From the NCBI GenBank assembly GCA_023662875.1, contig JAMPIG010000023.1:1-43028 (forward strand): a stretch of DNA of 43,028 nucleotides, given 5' to 3'. Below are positions 5,872 to 12,774 of this stretch, piece after piece. Source of the stretch: Roseburia sp. Lineage in GTDB: Bacteria; Bacillota; Clostridia; Lachnospirales; Lachnospiraceae. The notes under the pieces were generated by a model, which made no database searches, had not been told where the DNA came from, and saw only the letters and a program-made list of their open reading frames with translations. Every line of letters starts with the position of its first letter. Position 1 is the first letter of the stretch. Both the position numbers and the translations under genes were made by a program.

Positions 5872-7131
5872 CTAAGCGGCTACGCCGACAGGTGGTAACA
5901 GAAGAATGGCGGCCCCGATGATCCAGTACGCGTTCCCGGCGGTAGAGTTCCAAGTACGCGCGCGCGGGCCCCCACCCCGGCCGTCGGTGCAATTACCGAA
6001 GCGAAGGGCGACCGCCGTGATCGTCGTCTGGCTGGCATGTCTGTAAAGGCCGTCGCACCCTCCGGTAGAAGTGGAACCCTTATAAGGGGCCACCGGTATG
6101 GAACCATAACCGGGTACGCTCCGGTAAAGGTGGGGATAATTCCACCCGTTACTCTCCGGCCGGTTCTCTACGTTGATCCCGGTATCTGAATAGCCCGCCC
6201 CGGTAACGTCGTAAGCGTAGTTTTTACTTACCTTTACCCGGCCGTTTACTACTACTTCGTAGGGATCCCGCATCCACTGCTGGTAGCTGCCCAGGACGAT
6301 GCTGTGGAAAATCTTATTAAGGGTCTGGCCGTCTGATGTCCCATAAAACTGGCCGCCGCCTACTACGGCGTTCCGCTTTACTCCGTAGGTCGGCTCTAAG
6401 CTGGCGTCGTAGCCGCTCATATTTCCGCACCCGTAGGCCGTCTGCAGCTCCGTGGTCTTTGCGAACATCATAAGCAAGTCAATAATTGTTTCTACAATCG
6501 GCCCGCCTAAAAACTTCGCCCTGCTGCCGAAGGCGTCTATTGCCGTTTTCTGCGCTGCGGTGGCCTTATTGTAATCCGGCTGTACGCCGGAAATACAGCG
6601 CATCTTGTCGCTTACAATGGAACCGTAGAACATGGGCAGCCATACGCCCTCAAGCTCCTTATTATCCGGATCCAGGAAGCCTACGGGCTCGAAGCCGTCC
6701 GCCTTCTCAAACCGGAAAAGGACGTAACGGTCGTCGCCTGCCATGTACTCCCGCTTATAAATCTTCATAAGCCAGGAAAAAGCGCCGCCGTTGTAGCTGG
6801 TGCTCGCAACGTCTGAGGCGCTGCCGTCCTCTTTCTTCGTGTAGTCGCTCTCATCCAGCCTGTAATCCGGGGTACCGTCGGCCTTTACCATGTAAGGCTT
6901 ATTCGCCTTAAGGACCGGGAAGTCCGCCCACCCGTTAAGGCTGAACCCTCCGCCCATCGTTACGGTAAGCGGCGCGTAATCCCTGTTTAATCCGATGTAC
7001 TCGATCCGGCTGCCGGGGGATAAAATATTGTTGTGCTCAATGAAGCCGTAGACCGGCTCCGTAGCAAGCATATTATAAATCTTGTCCAGCGTCTCCTTGT
7101 CTGCAATATAAATCTTTTCTCCTGCTGCCAT
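5872..7131 (-). CDS. DGR variable protein, receptor-binding tail tip (C-type-lectin-like C-terminus)
   Basis: The 419-aa protein ends in the diversified segment. Its last 120 residues (from about PHLYRSVPGYGS through TITAVALRFGNC and WIIGAA) have the Gly/Trp/Arg-rich look of the C-type lectin fold of DGR targets such as Mtd. The variable repeat covers about residues 371-407. Codons changed from AAY in TR encode I, Y, S, T, G, D and T in this copy. Upstream residues 1-290 form a phage-specific tail domain without recognised motifs. The ATG overlaps the stop of the tail-collar fibre gene (TAATG), so both are co-translated and probably assemble together at the fibre tip. The likely role is adhesion to host surface ligands, by family knowledge. 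Confidence 0.88.
   Translation of the reverse strand: MAAGEKIYIADKETLDKIYNMLATEPVYGFIEHNNILSPGSRIEYIGLNRDYAPLTVTMGGGFSLNGWADFPVLKANKPYMVKADGTPDYRLDESDYTKKEDGSASDVASTSYNGGAFSWLMKIYKREYMAGDDRYVLFRFEKADGFEPVGFLDPDNKELEGVWLPMFYGSIVSDKMRCISGVQPDYNKATAAQKTAIDAFGSRAKFLGGPIVETIIDLLMMFAKTTELQTAYGCGNMSGYDASLEPTYGVKRNAVVGGGQFYGTSDGQTLNKIFHSIVLGSYQQWMRDPYEVVVNGRVKVSKNYAYDVTGAGYSDTGINVENRPESNGWNYPHLYRSVPGYGSIPVAPYKGSTSTGGCDGLYRHASQTTITAVALRFGNCTDGRGGGPRARTWNSTAGNAYWIIGAAILLLPPVGVAA
5908..6016 (-). repeat. DGR variable repeat (VR)
   Basis: This is the recipient copy within the tail protein gene. On the coding strand it ends with the invariant GC-rich stretch ATCGGGGCCGCC shared with TR, after which the two sequences diverge completely; that stretch is where an initiation-of-mutagenic-homing element would be expected. 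Three template AAY codons are still unchanged and seven are altered, one of them (AAC to TCT) at all three positions. Confidence 0.95.
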
Positions 7132-7733
7132 TACTCATCTACCTCCTGTATATAAATTAGCCCGTTATCGATTCCGATCTTGTATTTCTGTTTCGTCGTA
7201 TCGTCCCGGAGCTTGTTGGCATCCTCCGCCAAAAGGGCGGCGCCCGCGCTGTTAATGGTTACTTCTGCAGAATTATCAACCGTAGCAAAATAATCCTGTA
7301 CGATCTGCGCCGGGTTGTACCCATTGTACGGCGGCATGAAGTCGCCGTTTTCTCCTGCTGTGACCGTAATGCTGTAAAGCACCTCGGCGCTGTCCGGTTC
7401 CCCTGCGGGCTTCGCGTATAAGCCCATCTCGTTAATGTAGTAGCCCTGTTTTACAAGGATTTCCCGCGTTACCGGATCCAGGTTAGTAATAAGGGCCGTT
7501 ACCTTGACGCTGTAGTCGCTGAAAACATCAATATCCGATAACGGGTAGCTGTTTTTTTGCGACTTGAGTGCGGCTCTGGCCTGCAAGGCTGCCAGCGTCT
7601 TTTCCGCTGCGGAGTAGGTTCCGTTTCCGGTGGCGATCCGGGTAAACTGGATCTTAACCTCCCCGGCCTGCGCCCTGGTAAGAAGCCGGGCGCCCGCGTT
7701 CGTCATGACCGCGTTGTTAAATGGTTGTGGCAT
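7131..7733 (-). CDS. Phage tail-collar fibre protein
   Basis: The 200-aa product starts MPQPFNNAVMTNAGARLLTR and continues with KIQFTRIATGNGTYS and YYINEMGLYA, the signature of the N-terminal tail-collar fibre domain (P2 gpH/DUF3751-like) that anchors side fibres to the baseplate. Here the protein is short (families often exceed 300 aa) and stops just before the variable protein, suggesting that the fibre is split into an adaptor (this gene) and a variable tip (next gene). It follows gpI with a 17-base overlap, the usual P2-type order J-I-H. Confidence 0.85.
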   Translation of the reverse strand: MPQPFNNAVMTNAGARLLTRAQAGEVKIQFTRIATGNGTYSAAEKTLAALQARAALKSQKNSYPLSDIDVFSDYSVKVTALITNLDPVTREILVKQGYYINEMGLYAKPAGEPDSAEVLYSITVTAGENGDFMPPYNGYNPAQIVQDYFATVDNSAEVTINSAGAALLAEDANKLRDDTTKQKYKIGIDNGLIYIQEVDE

Positions 7734-8754
7734 CGTCTGATCCTCCTTCTCTTATAATTGTTTTTGTGTATCTACTATTTAGCGCCAATCCGGCGAAAAT
7801 AGACTCCTTTGCGGCTTCCGCCTCCTGGGTGTAGCCGTCAATGATGGCGGCCGGTTTTGCCGCTCCTTCTCCTGCGGCCGTCCCGGCGCTTCTGGCCGTG
7901 GCCTCTATAGTCCCGCCCTCCTGGATGTAACCATCAATAATTGCGGCTGGTTTCGCCGTTCCTGTGGCCGCTGTGCCTGTTTTAAGGGGCTCGGCGTGTA
8001 TTCCTTCGCCCTCGAAGCTTAACGCCTCTCTGACGGCCTCCTGGCGTGTCTGGCTGGCCTCCGCTGTGCCTGCATGGACTACGTTGCCGGAAGTCCTGGC
8101 CTCCTCGTAACCGTCTATAATTGCAGCAGGCTTATATTCCGGGAAGGCCGTAGCCGCCGCGTGGATCGTCTGGTCTATCTGGCGGCCTACTTCGTAGCCG
8201 TCAATGATGGGCGCCGGTCTGTAATGCGGATCCGCGCAGGCTCCGGCAAAAAAGGGCTGCTCTATTGTCCGATGGATCTCTATGGCCTGTATATGGCTTC
8301 GGGTGTTCTTTACTCTCCGGATCATGTCCGAAAAGAAAGTAAGCATATCCTCCGTCATAATAGCGTTGGTCTTAATCTTGAACCAGTACGGATCCCCGCC
8401 GTACTCGAACCACTCCGCGACCTCCCCCTCGCCGAAAACAATAGCGACCAGCTCCTCAACGGCTGCCGGTGTTCCGGATGTCATATACCAAATTAAGGTA
8501 TTGCGTACAAGGCCGCGCTTTACGTCGAGCTCCATTGCGTCGCTGTAATATTGCGTTCTCAGCTCTTTTGCCAAAAGGTCTATGACGGGCTCCGGGGCCG
8601 TTTCAATATTGCAGTAAACGTAGCAAAGCTGCGTATATTTATATAAAAGCCTGGTTCCTTCCCGGATGGCTGCGCTGAACGCCTGGGCGGCTGGCTCCTG
8701 CGTTAAATTGCGGGGGAGAATGTCTGTTATTTGCCCGTCAAAGTATTTAATCAT
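7717..8754 (-). CDS. Baseplate protein I-like (phage tail protein I) with IIDGY repeats
   Basis: The 345-aa product has an N-terminal P2 gpI-like domain (about residues 1-170; DILPRNLTQEP, LRTQYYSDAMELDVKR) that forms the baseplate wedge. The remainder is unusual: four copies of PA(A/P)IIDGY, encoded near 7831-7853, 7928-7950, 8107-8129 and 8196-8218 and separated by Ala/Gly/Thr/Glu-rich linkers. This looks like an extended linker that reaches towards the fibre. ATG 8754 overlaps the J gene. The C-terminal 17 bases overlap the tail-collar gene. The function of the repeats is unknown. Confidence 0.82.
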   Translation of the reverse strand: MIKYFDGQITDILPRNLTQEPAAQAFSAAIREGTRLLYKYTQLCYVYCNIETAPEPVIDLLAKELRTQYYSDAMELDVKRGLVRNTLIWYMTSGTPAAVEELVAIVFGEGEVAEWFEYGGDPYWFKIKTNAIMTEDMLTFFSDMIRRVKNTRSHIQAIEIHRTIEQPFFAGACADPHYRPAPIIDGYEVGRQIDQTIHAAATAFPEYKPAAIIDGYEEARTSGNVVHAGTAEASQTRQEAVREALSFEGEGIHAEPLKTGTAATGTAKPAAIIDGYIQEGGTIEATARSAGTAAGEGAAKPAAIIDGYTQEAEAAKESIFAGLALNSRYTKTIIREGGSDDATTI

Positions 8755-9901
8755 TCTCGATCCCCCCGTATATGATATTTGTATTTGTAACCTTAGCCAC
8801 CTCTGTATCTGCCAACACCTTAAATACCGGCTGGCGGATATCCGCCCTTTTTATCCCCGCTTTCTTAAGGTAGGCCATAAGCTCGTCGGGGTTTATGTCC
8901 CGCCCGATCCCGGTACATTGCCACAGCTCATACTCCTGGACCGCCTGCTGCGCCTGGGCCTGTATCTGTGTAGCGCTGCTCATGTCGCTTGCGTTTATGA
9001 AGTAAGTAAAATCTACGCTATAGGTTACAACGTCCGGCGCCGCGACCTCTACCTTGTCCGTAAGCGGCCGCTTGCTTCTCTGCTGCAGGTGTTCTGCCAT
9101 TCCGGCGATCATGGTCTCGTTTGGGATGCTCCCGTCCTTAAGTATGAAACGTATATCTACTACGCCCGGCGTCGGGGAAGTTGGTAAAACGTCGCCGACC
9201 TCCTGGCTGTAGCTTTTCGCGTGGTAAATATAAGCGTCGTCCGGTCCGGCCGTGGAGAAGCTGGAGGGCGCCAGGTAAGTCCGCTCCGCTATGCTCTGAT
9301 CGGACTCATCCCCGGTTCCTTTTGCCGTCGTCTCAATGTTGGCCACGCTGTCAATGAAGGCGACCGGATCAACTAAGACGGAAAGCTCCCCGGCCATGTA
9401 GCCGTTGCCCTGCTCCCCGGCCTCGGTGCAATACATCATCAAAACTATTTCTTTTTCGCCTGCCGGGATTTCCGCGTAGTCTGCCGTTTCAAAATAGACC
9501 GCGTAGTCCGCCGTTATCCTGCTCCCGGCCGGGATAGGCGTCGCGGCCTCCCTGGGATCCGCAAGCTTCCAGCGCACTTGTACTTGCGCCTTCTCCGGCT
9601 CTTTGGCCGTAACCCTTTTAAGCGCTGCCAGGTTCTTAAGGTAATCTCCGTAAGCGTATTTAAGAAAATTCATCTTGCCTGCCCTGTCTACCTGCTGTAA
9701 GCCCTGGTAAATAACCTGCGCTGTGGAAAGCATCATAACGCGGTACGGATCCGCCCTTGCAAGCGTTATCTTTTTCCCGGTGATGGCTTTGTAATTTTCG
9801 TAGAAGGCGTTAAGTAAAAGCGCCTGTACCTCCTCCAGCGTTAAATTATCTATAAAGCTTATATCCGGTAATTTGTCTATGCTCTCAAGCATATCCGCCA
9901 T
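8747..9901 (-). CDS. Baseplate J-like protein
   Basis: The 384-aa product matches the gpJ/baseplate J family: the central PIPAGSRITADYAVYFETAD, then AGEQGNGYMAGELSVL and DESDQSIAERTYLAPSSFSTAGPDDAYIY (quoted in parts: DESDQSIAER, AGPDDAYIYHAKS) are typical of the domain. It forms the baseplate wedge with gpW/gp25 and gpI and connects hub to fibres. Length fits the family. It lies between gp25-like (12 bases upstream) and gpI (8-base overlap), exactly as in P2 and clostridial myophages. Confidence 0.92.
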   Translation of the reverse strand: MADMLESIDKLPDISFIDNLTLEEVQALLLNAFYENYKAITGKKITLARADPYRVMMLSTAQVIYQGLQQVDRAGKMNFLKYAYGDYLKNLAALKRVTAKEPEKAQVQVRWKLADPREAATPIPAGSRITADYAVYFETADYAEIPAGEKEIVLMMYCTEAGEQGNGYMAGELSVLVDPVAFIDSVANIETTAKGTGDESDQSIAERTYLAPSSFSTAGPDDAYIYHAKSYSQEVGDVLPTSPTPGVVDIRFILKDGSIPNETMIAGMAEHLQQRSKRPLTDKVEVAAPDVVTYSVDFTYFINASDMSSATQIQAQAQQAVQEYELWQCTGIGRDINPDELMAYLKKAGIKRADIRQPVFKVLADTEVAKVTNTNIIYGGIEND

Positions 9902-9913
9902 AAATCTCGCCTC

Positions 9914-10267
9914 CTATTCTTCTTCGCCTTCCTGATCCTCCTCGTCCGCCTCCTCCTCGTATTCGTCGTCCGGTCCGATCAAGAAAATATTTGTTATTGT
10001 TCCGTTTTTGGGATCGCCCTCTATAGTGACCTCCCTAAGCTGCGCCCTCGGCTCGTAGACTGCCAGCTTCTCAATAACGGCCAGGGCCGCCTGGTTCTTT
10101 GCTACATCTGCCGGAAGCCCGACAAATTCCTGCGATATGCCGTAGGATCTGTCCCCTGGGCAGGTCCCTTCCGGCGTCTCGATTAATGCCGTAACATTCC
10201 GCTTTATCTCCGCTACGAGCCCGGCGCTCAAGTAGTCGAAGCCTACAAACTTTACTATTGACGCCAT
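9914..10267 (-). CDS. gp25/gpW-like baseplate wedge protein
   Basis: The 117-aa product carries the lysozyme-like fold signature of T4 gp25/P2 gpW wedge proteins (EIKRNVTALIETPEGT, LREVTIEGDPKNGTI) and ends in a very acidic tail of about 20 residues (EEEADEEDQEGEEE). ATG 10267 is chosen over the longer frame to 10300 because GAAGGAGG is positioned just upstream of it and the extra residues (RSTRSRKEER) look like read-through of the ribosome binding site. It is the usual partner of J and follows the gpU-like gene. Confidence 0.85.
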   Translation of the reverse strand: MASIVKFVGFDYLSAGLVAEIKRNVTALIETPEGTCPGDRSYGISQEFVGLPADVAKNQAALAVIEKLAVYEPRAQLREVTIEGDPKNGTITNIFLIGPDDEYEEEADEEDQEGEEE

Positions 10268-10280
10268 GCGCTCCTCCTTC

Positions 10281-10679
10281 CTACTCCGGGTACTCCTCAA
10301 GAGTCAGATCTGCGGAAGCTCTTACAAGCTCGCCGCCGTTCCATACCTCATCCCAGGTCTCGCTAATGCTGTTTATGGTCATCCTGTTGCTGCCTACTTT
10401 TTTCCCGCCGATAACAAGGTTTTCCGGCGTCCCCTTCCGGACGTGCTTCTCTATAGCCTCTAACGTCTTGCGCGGCTTCACTCCGTGTCTGGCGTCAAGC
10501 TTTATAGTAAAGGTCGTTTTTTCTATGTCCGGCCCCAGGAACTGGCGCAGCGGCTTCTTTCCGATCCTGGAATGGCTGGCCCATCGTCCGGATACTTCGC
10601 GCTTTATGTTCAGCGGGCTCAATATCCTTTTGTCATTCGTCTCAAAGGTGATAAGCTTTCCAAAATTGCCTATAGCCAT
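10281..10679 (-). CDS. P2 gpU-like tail protein
   Basis: The 132-aa product starts MAIGNFGKLITFETNDKRIL and contains RWASHSRIGKKPLRQFLGPD, the pattern of P2 gpU, which is found between tape measure and hub and acts in tail completion. The length equals the family norm. The gene lies between the spike (V-like) and the gp25-like protein. In P2 the order is U then X-D; here X, D and V come first, which is common in Firmicutes phages. Soluble, no membrane segment. Confidence 0.85.
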   Translation of the reverse strand: MAIGNFGKLITFETNDKRILSPLNIKREVSGRWASHSRIGKKPLRQFLGPDIEKTTFTIKLDARHGVKPRKTLEAIEKHVRKGTPENLVIGGKKVGSNRMTINSISETWDEVWNGGELVRASADLTLEEYPE

Positions 10680-10694
10680 CCTTCCCCGCCTCCC

Positions 10695-11183
10695 TTACCC
10701 TAATTTTCGTATAATCTCCGCCAGGGTTATGGTCCCGGCGCTGCAGGTAAATGTTATAGTATCGCCTTTAAGGGTGGCGGCTCCTGCTGCCTCTATGCCT
10801 ACGGTGTCCCCTACGGCATCTATGTCGGAACCGGTCAAGGATAAATTGTCGCCATGCAGCTCCAGCTTCTTTTCCTCCTCATCGTAGTCCGTGTAGGCTT
10901 CCCCCTGCTTCGTCGCGTACTCTTTTCTATATACGCCTTTTCCGCTCCTGCCTGGATCGTTTGCCGCATTCCAGAATGTCCCCATAGCGTAGGCGGCTTC
11001 CGTCCCGTTGCTCAAATGTCCGACTAAAACATACTGACCTACCTTCGGCATCTTGTATTCGTCGTTAAAGGTCAATACCGGCAGAGGCTTTGTGACGGAT
11101 CCGTCGCGGTCTGTATAAACCACGCGGATCATGCCGTTGTCGTAATCAATGTTTGAAACTTTCCCGATCCTCAATTCTGCCAT
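10695..11183 (-). CDS. Baseplate assembly protein V / tail spike-like
   Basis: The 162-aa product begins MAELRIGKVSNIDYDNGMIR and has KMPKVGQYVLVGHLSNGTEA, an OB-fold start typical of gpV-type spike proteins. The C-terminal part (KKLELHGDNLSLTGSDIDAV, then AAGAATLKGDTITFTCSAGT) is a repeated beta-strand pattern expected for a trimeric beta-helix that punctures the envelope. It follows the hub gene at 9 bases. No catalytic residues are expected. The spike is shorter than P2 gpV (211 aa), which fits a Gram-positive target without an outer membrane. Confidence 0.8.
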   Translation of the reverse strand: MAELRIGKVSNIDYDNGMIRVVYTDRDGSVTKPLPVLTFNDEYKMPKVGQYVLVGHLSNGTEAAYAMGTFWNAANDPGRSGKGVYRKEYATKQGEAYTDYDEEEKKLELHGDNLSLTGSDIDAVGDTVGIEAAGAATLKGDTITFTCSAGTITLAEIIRKLG

Positions 11184-11192
11184 GCTGCCCTC

Positions 11193-12506
11193 CTATGCTT
11201 TTGTTAAGCTTCCTTTCTCGCACCATCCGTATCGGGTGCCGCCCTTGCGCTTGGCCACTCCGTACTGGTACTTATAGTTACTTCCTAAAATTTCCGTAAT
11301 GTACATTGTCATTCCGCTGCAGTTATTGCTCCGGCCGCCGTTGCCTGCGTAGTAGGCGGGGCCGTTTACTATTACCTTATCCCCGACGGCCAGGGCTCCG
11401 GTATCGGCTGCCGGTGTGCTTCCGGATGCGCTGCTGGTGCTTTGCTTCGTCGGCTTAATGGATGAGGAATTGGTAACATTTTTTATTTTGGTCTGAACCT
11501 TGTGCAGCTCAAGATCCATAGTGTAGGCGCCCTCGGCTTCTATTTTGTGCGTTACCTTATCAACAAAATATTTTCCGTTTATGTTATAAGCGCCTTTTAT
11601 CTTAATGCAAACTCCGGCTACTATTTTAAGATTCGCTTTTATTGTCACGCTCATGGTGACTGCCTTCCGGTTCTCTTTGTTTACTCTGGCGCAGGCCTTG
11701 ATCTGCGCATCCGGTAAGCTGTCGACCTTCTCGGTAATGTTTAGCATCCTGTTTCCGGATCCTACGGTGAGCGTCAGCTCCTCGTCATTGTCTCCTTTGG
11801 TGTATTTTATCGTTGCCCCCGTGTAGGTGCCTGTAAGCGTTGTATTGTAGCTCCAGCCGTCTCCGAAGTCGTTTATATGGTAGGTGTAAACAGCCTTTTT
11901 TGCTTCGTAGCGGTCTATATCGTAAATAATAATTTTCCCAAAATAGACCTTAATGTAAAGCCCGTAATCCTCGCATAACTTATTCAAAAATTCACAGTCG
12001 GTCTGTTTGTTCTGCTCAATGCTGGATATGTTTATCTTGTCCGCGTCGTAATGAAGGCTTAAGCCGTAGCGCTTGGCAATCTTCCGGGCGATTTCCTGTA
12101 TGGTTACTTTCTCCCAGTTATAGGTCCGCTGCGTTGCCCGGAAAGCCTGGCCCTCCGGTACCGAAACGCCGCCTATATTGCAAATAAGCGTAGGCCCGGA
12201 AAAAGAAAGGTCGTCGCAGCAAAATTTTCCGCATGAAAATGCCCGGTCTTTTCCTGCTGCTTCCCAACTGAATACTTTTATTTTGGCGACCATCTTGTCG
12301 CCTTTTTTTGGCAGCCACTTGTTTGCCCAGCGTAAATCTCTATTGCAAACCTTAAGGCTTATCGTGTCAGACTCTCCCGTGGCTGCGTCTGTGTAAGAAA
12401 AGCCCTCCTCGTACTCTGCCATTACGCCTGCGGTCCGCGTGGCCGCCTTGCCCTTTGGCGTGTAGGTTATATTTACTTTTGCCTTCCTGGGTGTTTCTTT
12501 TCCCAT
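11193..12506 (-). CDS. Baseplate hub (late control gpD/XkdQ-like) with C-terminal wall-binding-like domain
   Basis: The 437-aa hub has N-terminal GKATRTAGVMAEYEEGFSYT-type strands and a TIQEIARKIAKRYGLSLHYD segment found in gpD/XkdQ-type hub proteins, followed by INISSIEQNKQTDCEFLNKL. The trimer connects tube to spike. The last 66 residues (LAVGDKVIVNG...YKYQYGVAKRKGG...) are related to the C-terminal domain of the endolysin at 1372-2955, with shared GDKV, GNG, TMY, YKY and GG-R-GW positions. A Ser/Thr-rich linker (SSASGSTPAADTGA) precedes it. The tail tip therefore probably carries a cell-wall-binding or assembly module. Confidence 0.82.
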   Translation of the reverse strand: MGKETPRKAKVNITYTPKGKAATRTAGVMAEYEEGFSYTDAATGESDTISLKVCNRDLRWANKWLPKKGDKMVAKIKVFSWEAAGKDRAFSCGKFCCDDLSFSGPTLICNIGGVSVPEGQAFRATQRTYNWEKVTIQEIARKIAKRYGLSLHYDADKINISSIEQNKQTDCEFLNKLCEDYGLYIKVYFGKIIIYDIDRYEAKKAVYTYHINDFGDGWSYNTTLTGTYTGATIKYTKGDNDEELTLTVGSGNRMLNITEKVDSLPDAQIKACARVNKENRKAVTMSVTIKANLKIVAGVCIKIKGAYNINGKYFVDKVTHKIEAEGAYTMDLELHKVQTKIKNVTNSSSIKPTKQSTSSASGSTPAADTGALAVGDKVIVNGPAYYAGNGGRSNNCSGMTMYITEILGSNYKYQYGVAKRKGGTRYGWCEKGSLTKA

Positions 12507-12515
12507 GCCGCCCTC

Positions 12516-12761
12516 CTATTCGTCGTATGGATCGCGCTCGCTGTCCGTGGTCTCTGTCCGCCATGGCGGCAGATCGCCGTCCCGTTCCTCCGGCAAGGCC
12601 GGAGTATTAAGGACGGTACCCGCTGAAAAAACAAGAATATCTAAGAAGGCGTAATTACTTTGCATCAAAAAATCGGCGTGTTTCTCCTCGCCGTATACCT
12701 GCAGGGCTATGTTGTCCCATGTGTCTCCCTGCTTTGTGGTGTAGGTGGTTTTTCTTGCCAT
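12516..12761 (-). CDS. Tail protein X-like (LysM-type)
   Basis: The 81-aa product has the LysM-type opening MARKTTYTTKQGDTWDNIAL and LQVYGEEKHADFLMQSN, then VFSAGTVLNTPALP, as in P2 gpX and XkdP C-termini. These proteins sit at the tail tip/hub and may bind peptidoglycan or join tube to hub. It is located between tape measure and hub, with 13 and 9 bases to its neighbours. The acidic C-terminus (TTDSERDPYDE) is an addition. Confidence 0.82.
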   Translation of the reverse strand: MARKTTYTTKQGDTWDNIALQVYGEEKHADFLMQSNYAFLDILVFSAGTVLNTPALPEERDGDLPPWRTETTDSERDPYDE

Positions 12762-12774
12762 GCTGCTGCCTCCC

